A stretch of DNA of 35,464 bases from Desulfuromonas sp. GTDB lineage: Bacteria; Desulfobacterota; Desulfuromonadia; Desulfuromonadales; Desulfuromonadaceae. The notes beneath the pieces were generated by a model. The model ran no database searches. It was not told the origin of the DNA and worked only from the letters and a program-made list of their open reading frames with translations. Shown piece by piece: positions 23,603-30,424 of this stretch. The DNA lies in the NCBI GenBank assembly GCA_002869685.1, contig PKUE01000184.1:1-35464 (forward strand), in the 5' to 3' direction. Position 1 is the first letter of the stretch. Each line of letters opens with the position of its first letter. The translations under genes were made by a program, and so were the position numbers.

Positions 23603-25144
23603 ATGAGCCAGCCCGCCCATCGCCCTGTTGTCCTCACCATCCTTGATGGTTGGGGCATCAACCCGGATTCGACGGCCAATGCCGTCGCCATGGCGAACAC
23701 CCCCTTTCTGGACAGTTTATTTCACGACTATCCGAACAGCCGCCTGGAAGCCTCGGGATTGGCGGTCGGACTCCCTGAAGGGCAAATGGGCAACTCCGAA
23801 GTCGGCCACCTCAACATTGGTGCGGGACGGATCGTTTATCAGGACTTGACGCGGATCAGCAAAAGCATCACCGATGGCGATTTTTTCACTAACGACGTGC
23901 TGTGCAATGCCATCGAGCAGACCAGAGAAAAGGGCGGCGCTCTCCACTTGATGGGCCTGCTTTCCGATGGTGGCGTCCACTCCCTCAACACGCACCTTTA
24001 CGCACTGATCAAATTGGCTGCCGACAAGGGCCTCAAAGAGATTTATATCCATGCCTTCATGGATGGTCGCGACACCCCACCGCGTAGCGGCGCCATGTAT
24101 CTGCAGCAACTGGAAGAGCAACTGCAACAACTGGGCTGCGGCAGCATCGCAACCGTTTCAGGGCGTTTCTACGCAATGGATCGTGACCAACGCTGGGAGC
24201 GCGTCGAACAAACCTTTCGCGCCATGGTTGAGCGGCAGGGACAAACTTTTGCTTCCAGCAGTGTGGCCATGGAAACATCCTACGCCAACGATGTCAGCGA
24301 TGAGTTTGTAGTGCCATGTCTGATCGAAGGTGGCAAGGCAGTCAGTGACGGCGACAGCATCATTTTCTTCAATTTTCGTGCGGATCGGGCCAGAGAAATC
24401 TCCCGCGCCTTCACGACCAGTGATTTCAACGGTTTTGACTGCAGCGCCAGGCCGACTCTGACACACTTCATCTGCATGACCGAGTACGAAGAGCAACTGT
24501 CCCTGCCCGTAGCATTCCCGACCGAGAGCTATCCGAACATTCTCGCCCAGACCGTTGCCGCAGCAGGAATGAAACAACTGCACATTGCCGAAACGGAGAA
24601 ATACGCCCATGTGACGTTCTTCTTCAATGGCGGCAACGAAAACAGCTATCCAGGTGAGGACCGTATCCTGGTGCCATCCCCCAAAGAGGTAGCCACCTAC
24701 GACCTCAAACCGCAGATGAGCGCCGCGGAAGTTACCCGCCAGGTGACCGAGCAAATCGCTGCGGACAAATACGATCTGATCATTCTCAACTTTGCCAACC
24801 CTGACATGGTCGGTCATACCGGCGTTCTTGATGCGGCCATCGCCGCGATGGAAACCATCGACCAGTGCGTCAAACAGGTGGTTGAAAGCACTCTTCATGC
24901 TGGAGGCTGCCTGCTGATTACAGCAGATCACGGCAACTGTGAACAGATGGTTGACGCCAACGGCACTCCCCATACGGCTCACACCAACAACCCGGTTCCC
25001 CTGCTGTACATCAGCGACAAACAGCGCAACATCACGTTGCAGCAAGGAAAACTGGCTGACCTTGCGCCAACGTTGCTCTACCTGCTTAAACAACCACAAC
25101 CGCAGGAAATGACCGGGCACAACTTGATCAGACCGGAGAACTAA
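23603..25144 (+). CDS. gpmI: 2,3-bisphosphoglycerate-independent phosphoglycerate mutase
   Basis: A 513-residue metal enzyme interconverting 3- and 2-phosphoglycerate in glycolysis and gluconeogenesis. It has VVLTILDGWG (metal Asp), the catalytic serine in GQMGNSEVGHLNIGAGR (about 60-75), DGRDTPPRSG, the middle GRFYAMDRDQRWER, FFNFRADRARE, and TADHGNCEQM plus HTAHTNNPVPLLY at the C-terminal metal sites. The length is typical. It begins 6 bp after the LapAB fusion and is probably co-transcribed with it. comF follows 15 bp later. Confidence 0.97.
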   Translation: MSQPAHRPVVLTILDGWGINPDSTANAVAMANTPFLDSLFHDYPNSRLEASGLAVGLPEGQMGNSEVGHLNIGAGRIVYQDLTRISKSITDGDFFTNDVLCNAIEQTREKGGALHLMGLLSDGGVHSLNTHLYALIKLAADKGLKEIYIHAFMDGRDTPPRSGAMYLQQLEEQLQQLGCGSIATVSGRFYAMDRDQRWERVEQTFRAMVERQGQTFASSSVAMETSYANDVSDEFVVPCLIEGGKAVSDGDSIIFFNFRADRAREISRAFTTSDFNGFDCSARPTLTHFICMTEYEEQLSLPVAFPTESYPNILAQTVAAAGMKQLHIAETEKYAHVTFFFNGGNENSYPGEDRILVPSPKEVATYDLKPQMSAAEVTRQVTEQIAADKYDLIILNFANPDMVGHTGVLDAAIAAMETIDQCVKQVVESTLHAGGCLLITADHGNCEQMVDANGTPHTAHTNNPVPLLYISDKQRNITLQQGKLADLAPTLLYLLKQPQPQEMTGHNLIRPEN

Positions 25145-25158
25145 CCTCACTAAGGCAC

Positions 25159-25953
25159 ATGCCGGAGCAAAACCAGCCTATGGCAACACTCCACCCCGGC
25201 TGCACGCCGATAACTATGCTGATCCGGTCCTGTTCGCACCTGCTAACAATTGCCGACCGACTTCTATTTCCCCCATCCTGCTATCATTGTCAGCACTTAC
25301 TGGCAGCGGAGGAACAGTTCCTCTGTCACGACTGTCAACAGCGCTGCCTGCAACAACCCCATCACTGCTGTCCCTGTTGCGATCACCCGCTACCGTCCAC
25401 CAGCACCTCTGACCATCTTTGCCACAGCTGCCTGAGCGATCCACCCCCGTTCCTCTGGCTGAAAACTGCCGGGATTTACACGGACCTACTTAGCGAATTA
25501 CTCCAACAGGTCAAATTTCATGGCCGCCCTGGACTGGCAGCACCACTGGGAGAATTAATCCTGGAACAGCATCTTGACACGTTGCAACAGTTCTCCCCAC
25601 ACATGATCATTCCGGTCCCTCTTCACCGTCAACGGTTGCGTGAGCGCGGTTACAATCAGGCGCAATTGATCTCCACCCACATCGCCAAAGCATTGCATGT
25701 TCCCTTAGCGACCACCATATTGACGCGCCACCGTGCCACCCAGCCCCAACCGACACTGACATTTACACAACGCCACACCAATCTGCGTGGCGCATTCACG
25801 GCAGCCCGGCACCCGCCTCAACGCATACTACTGGTTGATGACATTGTCACCACCACGGCCACAGCCAGAGCCTGCAGTCGCCTGTTAACCCGCCATGGCC
25901 ATCAGGTCGGCGTTGTGGCCGTCGCCCGTGCCAGACTCGACTCCTCACGTTAG
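25159..25953 (+). CDS. comF: ComF-family phosphoribosyltransferase-like protein
   Basis: A 264-residue protein with an N-terminal zinc-type Cys cluster (CYHCQHLL, CHDCQQRC, CCPCCDHP, CHSC; about 42-95) and a C-terminal type I phosphoribosyltransferase domain with the PRPP loop RILLVDDIVTTTATARA (about 223-240). ComF is needed for DNA uptake in competent bacteria; many non-competent species also have homologues. The start is uncertain: ATG 25159, 25180 or 25216 could serve, and the last begins with MLIRSCSHLLTIADRLLFPP. I list the longest. It is the last gene of the gpmI unit. Confidence 0.85.
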   Translation: MPEQNQPMATLHPGCTPITMLIRSCSHLLTIADRLLFPPSCYHCQHLLAAEEQFLCHDCQQRCLQQPHHCCPCCDHPLPSTSTSDHLCHSCLSDPPPFLWLKTAGIYTDLLSELLQQVKFHGRPGLAAPLGELILEQHLDTLQQFSPHMIIPVPLHRQRLRERGYNQAQLISTHIAKALHVPLATTILTRHRATQPQPTLTFTQRHTNLRGAFTAARHPPQRILLVDDIVTTTATARACSRLLTRHGHQVGVVAVARARLDSSR

Positions 25954-25980
25954 CGACAGCGTCTTAGGCCGAGCAACGCC

Positions 25981-25996
25981 ATACCACAGGTGGTAT
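25981..25996. promoter_or_regulatory. Candidate operator: 16-bp dyad upstream of the small-protein promoter
   Basis: ATACCAC-AG-GTGGTAT has 7-bp arms and a 2-bp centre. It ends 8 bp before the -35 box at 26005. It has no T-run, so it is not an obvious terminator of comF. Confidence 0.5.
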
Positions 25997-26004
25997 TATA
26001 TTCC

Positions 26005-26032
26005 TTGACTGAACCCTCAGAGGTGCTAGGAT
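26005..26032 (+). promoter_or_regulatory. Sigma-70 promoter of the 55-residue protein gene
   Basis: TTGACT and TAGGAT are spaced by 16 bases, 28 bases upstream of the ATG at 26061. Five of six -35 positions match. Confidence 0.55.
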
Positions 26033-26060
26033 CAACACAGACACCATGAGGAGTTAGACC

Positions 26061-26228
26061 ATGAACAAAAAGCACCAGACCCCATCCTCGGCACAATTGG
26101 ACAAACAGGCCAAAGAGGCGGAAAAAAATCGTCACAGCCGCTCTTTCAGCAATGAAGAACAGCAACGCAACCTGAAGAACCTTCTGTACGGCGTCCTTAC
26201 GGATAACGAATCCTCCGACAACAGCTAG
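26061..26228 (+). CDS. Small hydrophilic hypothetical protein (55 residues)
   Basis: ATG 26061 is preceded by GAGGAG at a good distance (8 bases) and runs to TAG at 26226-26228. The protein begins MNKKHQTPSSAQLDKQAKEA and continues highly charged and Gln/Asn-rich (FSNEEQQRNLKNLLYGVL), with no hydrophobic segment, Cys or recognisable domain; it is probably mostly helical. A consensus-like promoter and a dyad lie upstream, supporting a real gene. Its neighbours are comF and ilvE on the same strand. I do not recognise the family. Confidence 0.7.
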   Translation: MNKKHQTPSSAQLDKQAKEAEKNRHSRSFSNEEQQRNLKNLLYGVLTDNESSDNS

Positions 26229-26273
26229 TCGCCAGCCGCGAACCATTCGCTTCCGTACCACCGCACAATCTCC

Positions 26274-26304
26274 TTGCCCACCCCAAGTCAATGTGCTAGA
26301 TAAT
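26274..26304 (+). promoter_or_regulatory. Possible ilvE promoter
   Basis: TTGCCC (26274-26279) lies 17 bases before TAGATA or 19 before GATAAT, with an upstream TGC that could act as an extended -10. It lies about 50 bases upstream of the ilvE ATG. The match is moderate. Confidence 0.4.
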
Positions 26305-26353
26305 TTCTTTGCGTTTACAACGCGCTCATTCAATTTTTTGTAAGGAGTTCACT

Positions 26354-27421
26354 ATGCAGGACATCCAGATTCTCCCTGTAGACGAAGCAAAACAACCAGT
26401 CAGCGACGAAACGAAACTGGTTTTCGGAAAAGAATTTACCAACCGGATGTTCGTGATGGACTACAAAACCGGCCAGGGCTGGCATTCTCCCCGTATTCAG
26501 CAATACGGTCCGTTCAGCCTCGATCCGGCCGCACTGGTCCTTCACTACGCCCAGGAAATCTTTGAAGGCCTCAAGGCTTTTCGTCGGGCTGATGGTCAGA
26601 TTGCCCTGTTCCGCCCCCGCGACAACTTCGAGCGATTCAACCTCAGCGCGCGGCGCATGTGCATGCCGGAACTGGATGTCGATTTTTGCCTCAAAGCATT
26701 ACGCGAATTGCTGACACTCGAACAACACTGGGTTCCGAAAAGTGAAGGAACCAGTCTGTATATTCGTCCGACAATGATCGCTACAGAACCCGTCCTCGGT
26801 GTCAAACCGTCGGATCAGTACCTGTTTTACATGATCCTCTCCCCGGTTGCTGCCTATTACAAAGGTGGATTAAAACCGGTCAAAATCTGGGTTTCCGATG
26901 AATATATCCGCGTTGCCACGGGTGGCACCGGCGAAGCAAAAACCGGCGGCAACTACGCCTCCAGCCTCTACGCTTCAGCGCTGGCGGCAAAAAAAGGCTA
27001 CGATCAGGTTTTATGGCTGGATAGTGTTGAGCGCAAGTACGTTGAAGAAGTTGGCAGCATGAACATCTGCTTCCTCTATGATGGCAAAGTCGTTACCTCT
27101 CCGCTGACGGGTTCAATTCTCAACGGCATCACCCGTCGCTCAATCCTCACCCTGGTCAAAGAACTGGGTTACGAGGTTGAAGAACGCGCCTTGAGCATTG
27201 ATGAGATTCTTGAAGGAGCCAAAAGTGGTCGCCTCACCGAAGCCTTCGGCACTGGAACCGCGGCCGTTGTCTCTCCGGTCGGTCATTTCACGTACCGTGA
27301 TCACGAAGTTGATTTCGGCGACGGCCAGGCTGGAGAACTGACAATGAAGCTCTATGACACCTTGACCGGCATCCAGTATGGCCGCCTTGAAGATAAGTAC
27401 AACTGGGTAGAAACCCTGTAA
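26354..27421 (+). CDS. ilvE: Branched-chain amino acid aminotransferase (class II BCAT)
   Basis: A 355-residue PLP enzyme performing the final transamination in leucine, isoleucine and valine synthesis. ATG 26354 has AAGGAG 6 bases upstream; an upstream in-frame start would add nothing conserved. Visible are VMDYKTGQGWHSPRI, LHYAQEIFEGLKAFR, the PLP lysine region EAKTGGNYASSLYA (Lys about 195) and the C-terminal EAFGTGTAAVVSPVG. The eukaryote-like class II form is longer than E. coli IlvE (about 309). A strong terminator ends the unit. Confidence 0.95.
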   Translation: MQDIQILPVDEAKQPVSDETKLVFGKEFTNRMFVMDYKTGQGWHSPRIQQYGPFSLDPAALVLHYAQEIFEGLKAFRRADGQIALFRPRDNFERFNLSARRMCMPELDVDFCLKALRELLTLEQHWVPKSEGTSLYIRPTMIATEPVLGVKPSDQYLFYMILSPVAAYYKGGLKPVKIWVSDEYIRVATGGTGEAKTGGNYASSLYASALAAKKGYDQVLWLDSVERKYVEEVGSMNICFLYDGKVVTSPLTGSILNGITRRSILTLVKELGYEVEERALSIDEILEGAKSGRLTEAFGTGTAAVVSPVGHFTYRDHEVDFGDGQAGELTMKLYDTLTGIQYGRLEDKYNWVETL

Positions 27422-27442
27422 ATTCAACCACTGACAGCATAC

Positions 27443-27472
27443 AGCCCCCGATCGCGATCGGGGGCTTTTTTT
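27443..27472 (+). terminator. Intrinsic terminator after ilvE
   Basis: A perfect palindrome, AGCCCCCGATCG-CGATCGGGGGCT, is followed by seven T residues in all. It separates ilvE from the glutamate synthase operon. Confidence 0.95.
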
Positions 27473-27611
27473 GTATACGCTTAACTATGTACACACATCA
27501 ACACACAAAGACTCACACCAAACTGACACCCTCAGCACATCAAGCACTAATAAAATAATATTACCACACCAATTCAGCCAGTTAGCCAGCCTCAATATTA
27601 AAAAACACTTT

Positions 27612-27628
27612 AGGCATATTGTTTGCAT
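27612..27628 (+). promoter_or_regulatory. Sigma-54-type (-24/-12) promoter of the glutamate synthase operon
   Basis: AGGCA (GG at 27613-27614) and TTTGCAT (GC at 27625-27626) are spaced by exactly 10 bases, matching GG-N10-GC with conserved GGCA and TTGCA. Transcription should start near 27638, before the ribosome site at about 27661-27666 of the gene at 27676. The upstream stretch 27473-27610 is AT-rich and holds no gene; activator sites there were not recognised. Confidence 0.72.
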
Positions 27629-27675
27629 ATAAGTCGTGTCGGTCGAAAAATTTCTTTGATTGGAGGACAAGGCCA

Positions 27676-28782
27676 ATGTGTCGAATTGGAGCCATCAAAA
27701 GTAAAAACTATACTCACCCGAGCAAAGCGTTACAGCTGATGCAATCCCAGCAGAAGGGACATGACAACTCGGGATTCGCCATGGTCATGCAAGACCTTGG
27801 CGGCATTTTTGAAGGGTATAAACACCTGCCCACTTTATCCATGGCCTGCACAGATGAAGGCTTGAATCTGGCAGAAAACATTCTGCATGAAGCGGGTTTC
27901 CGCCGCGTTCTGCAATGGGTTCCGGATACGTTCCCCAACGACGATCTGGACATCAACGCCATGCCCAACTACGTGTTTGAAACCTTCAGCTATCCGAAGA
28001 GCTACAAACACGCTACCGAAGAAGAAAAGGAAGAGCTGCTGCTCGATATGCGCCTTAAAATGCGTGCAGCACTGGAGCCAAACGAGCAAGGCTTTGTCTA
28101 CTCTTTCTGGCCCGATGTCGTCACCCTGAAAGAGATCGGTGACCCGCGCGATATCGGCACATTCTTCAACCTGTGGCAGGAAGACGAAAACTTCACCGCC
28201 AAGGTGATTACAGCCCAGTGTCGTCAGAACACCAACTACGATATTGTCCGCTATGCCGCGCATCCCTTCTTCCTGCAGGGCTACACCGGACTGGCGAATG
28301 GCGAAAACACCTTCTACCAGAAGAATAAAGAGATACAAAGCAAACTGCATCGTGGCTACATTGGCTTCGAATCGGATTCTCAGTGCTTCCTCTATACACT
28401 GCACTACATCCATCGTCAGCTAAAATGGCCGCTGCAGTACTTCAAACACGTCATTACGCCACTGCCGTTTGATGAACTGCAGAGCCGTGACGATGCCGAC
28501 CAGTTGCGCAGCATCCGTCAATCACTGTCACACCTGGAGATCAACGGCCCCAACACCATCATCGGTGTTCTGCCCGACAACACGCTGTTCACCTGCTGCG
28601 ATGCAAAGAAACTGCGCCCGGTCGTCATCGGCCGAACCGAGGATACCATTGCGATTGCATCAGAAGTGTGCGGCATCAACGAGATCCTGCCGGATCGGCA
28701 GTGGTCCACGGATATTTACCCCAACGAACGCGAAATCGTCGTGATCAATGATGAGCTGGAGGTTGCACGATGGAAACAGTAA
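27676..28782 (+). CDS. Glutamate synthase, separate glutamine amidotransferase (class II) subunit
   Basis: A 368-residue protein starting MCRIGAIKSKNYTHPSKALQLM; Cys2 becomes the N-terminal nucleophile of class II (Ntn) amidotransferases after Met removal. Conserved QQKGHDNSGFAM and the later FESDSQCFLYTLHY/EIDGPN-type region support this. It releases ammonia from glutamine for the synthase subunit. ATG 27676 is fixed by the catalytic Cys2 and by GGAGG about 9 bases upstream; earlier in-frame ATGs bury the cysteine. It overlaps the next gene by 13 bp. In most bacteria this domain is fused into one large GltB chain; here it is separate, as in archaeal-type enzymes. Confidence 0.9.
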   Translation: MCRIGAIKSKNYTHPSKALQLMQSQQKGHDNSGFAMVMQDLGGIFEGYKHLPTLSMACTDEGLNLAENILHEAGFRRVLQWVPDTFPNDDLDINAMPNYVFETFSYPKSYKHATEEEKEELLLDMRLKMRAALEPNEQGFVYSFWPDVVTLKEIGDPRDIGTFFNLWQEDENFTAKVITAQCRQNTNYDIVRYAAHPFFLQGYTGLANGENTFYQKNKEIQSKLHRGYIGFESDSQCFLYTLHYIHRQLKWPLQYFKHVITPLPFDELQSRDDADQLRSIRQSLSHLEINGPNTIIGVLPDNTLFTCCDAKKLRPVVIGRTEDTIAIASEVCGINEILPDRQWSTDIYPNEREIVVINDELEVARWKQ

Positions 28783-30413
28783 AAATACAGGACATCACCC
28801 CCAATGACCTGCCCTGGAAGCTGCGCTACGACGCCAGCCGCTGCACCCTGTGCGGTTCCTGCGTCGCCGCATGTTCTTTCCGCGCCATCGAGCCTAAAAT
28901 CGAGCGCCGTCGCATGGTGTTCTCCGAAGGAGATCTACCCGACCCTCGCGCCCGTTTTTCTGCGGTCCCTGTGATCCAGCAGGTCAACTCACTGAAAAAC
29001 TACTGCCGCGGTTGCGGCATCTGCGAAAAGGTCTGCCCCAACGATGCCATCGCACCGGTGCGCAACCCCGACACACGCCATCCGATTGTCACCCGCTGTT
29101 CAGCAGGGGATTCAATCAAACGCGGTGGCCGCAAAAACTTGACTGGCAGCACCCGCACTCTCGACCAGATCCGCGTTGGCCGTATTTCCCAGATGACGGA
29201 CCCGAGCCTCGACGCTCAGCGCCATACGTTTGACATGCTGGCGCCGTTTGGTCGGATCCTGCCTGCGGACGAACTGTCCATGACTCTCGACAGCAACGGC
29301 AAGCTGATCAGCAACGGCCAGACGCCGCCTGTCAACTGGATCTACCCCGTCATCATCGGCGACATGTCGATCGGCGCCCTGTCCTGGCGGATGTGGGAAG
29401 GTGTGGCTATGGCCGTCGCCTACCTCAACGAGGAATGTGGCCTGCCGGTGCGCATGAGCTCCGGTGAAGGTGGCGTCCCCATGCGCCTGCTCAAGAGCCG
29501 CTACCTCAAATACCTGATCCTGCAAATCGCTTCCGGTCACTTTGGCTGGAACCGAATCGTCAAGGCCATGCCGGACATGATCGAAGACCCGGCGGGCGTT
29601 CTGATCAAAATCGGTCAGGGTGCCAAGCCCGGTGACGGCGGCCTGCTCCAGGCTCAGAAAGTTGCCGAGCACATCATGGCGATCCGCGGTGTCCCTAAAG
29701 CCGACCTGCTCAGCCCCCCGAACCACCAGGGACTGTACTCCATCGAGGAGAGCGTTCAGAAAATGTTCCTCTCTTTCAATGCGGCATTCAAATTCCGTGT
29801 TCCCGTGGCCATCAAGGTTGCGGCATCGGCGACCAGCGTCTCGGTGTTCAACAACCTGGTGCGCGACCCCTACAACATTGTCGGCGGATTCTTCCTCGAC
29901 GGCATCGACGGCGGTACCGCAGCAGCCCACGAGGTTTCACTCGATCACACCGGCCATCCGATCGTCAGCAAACTGCGTGACTGCTATCTCGCCGCAGTAA
30001 CCCAGGGACGCCAGGGTCAGATTCCGCTGTGGGCCGGCGGCGGTCTGGGCAAAACCGGCGACCTTGCTGCGGACGCTTTTAAAATGATGTGCCTGGGCGC
30101 CAACGGCGTCTTCACCGGCAAACTGATTTTGCAAATGGCTGGCTGCGTCGGCAACGACCTCGGTCGCTGCAATGCCTGCAACACCGGCCTGTGCCCGGCA
30201 GGAATCACCTCACAGATTCCCGCCCTGGCCCATCGTCTGGACCCGGAAAAAGTTGCCGAAAACATCGTCAACTACTTCCTGGCCATGGACCAGGAGCTCA
30301 AAAAGCTCATGGCCCCCATCGGCAACTCGTCGCTGCCCATCGGCCGTTCGGATGCGCTGGTCAGCGTGGACAAATCTGTCGCCGACCGTCTGCAAATTCA
30401 GTACGTGTGTTAA
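28770..30413 (+). CDS. Glutamate synthase, FMN-binding synthase subunit with N-terminal ferredoxin domain
   Basis: A 547-residue protein. Two ferredoxin motifs at about 25-42 (CTLCGSCVAACSFRAIEP) and 77-95 (CRGCGICEKVCPNDAIAP) should hold 4Fe-4S clusters. The glutamate synthase barrel (about 180-530) has SSGEGGVPMRL, IKIGQGAKPGDGGLLQAQKV, HQGLYSIEE, DGIDGGTAAAHEVSLDH and WAGGGLGKTGDLAADAFKMM. The cluster motif CNACNTGLCPAGITSQ near 470 corresponds to the 3Fe-4S site of GltB. It makes glutamate from 2-oxoglutarate and the ammonia passed from the amidotransferase subunit, with electrons through the ferredoxins. It starts inside the end of the previous gene and is followed 11 bp later by the third subunit. 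Confidence 0.93.
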   Translation: METVKIQDITPNDLPWKLRYDASRCTLCGSCVAACSFRAIEPKIERRRMVFSEGDLPDPRARFSAVPVIQQVNSLKNYCRGCGICEKVCPNDAIAPVRNPDTRHPIVTRCSAGDSIKRGGRKNLTGSTRTLDQIRVGRISQMTDPSLDAQRHTFDMLAPFGRILPADELSMTLDSNGKLISNGQTPPVNWIYPVIIGDMSIGALSWRMWEGVAMAVAYLNEECGLPVRMSSGEGGVPMRLLKSRYLKYLILQIASGHFGWNRIVKAMPDMIEDPAGVLIKIGQGAKPGDGGLLQAQKVAEHIMAIRGVPKADLLSPPNHQGLYSIEESVQKMFLSFNAAFKFRVPVAIKVAASATSVSVFNNLVRDPYNIVGGFFLDGIDGGTAAAHEVSLDHTGHPIVSKLRDCYLAAVTQGRQGQIPLWAGGGLGKTGDLAADAFKMMCLGANGVFTGKLILQMAGCVGNDLGRCNACNTGLCPAGITSQIPALAHRLDPEKVAENIVNYFLAMDQELKKLMAPIGNSSLPIGRSDALVSVDKSVADRLQIQYVC

Positions 30414-30424
30414 GGAGGATCTCA

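Noticed and set aside
24158-25150. Long minus-strand frame opposite gpmI
   Set aside because: It is a shadow of gpmI; gpmI has all its family motifs on the plus strand.
27619-27675. Earlier in-frame ATG for the glutamine amidotransferase subunit
   Set aside because: It would bury the catalytic Cys2, and it overlaps the sigma-54-type promoter at 27612-27628.
30089-30424. Upstream in-frame extension of the third glutamate synthase subunit
   Set aside because: It lies wholly inside the preceding gene, is not conserved, and ATG 30425 has a strong ribosome site.
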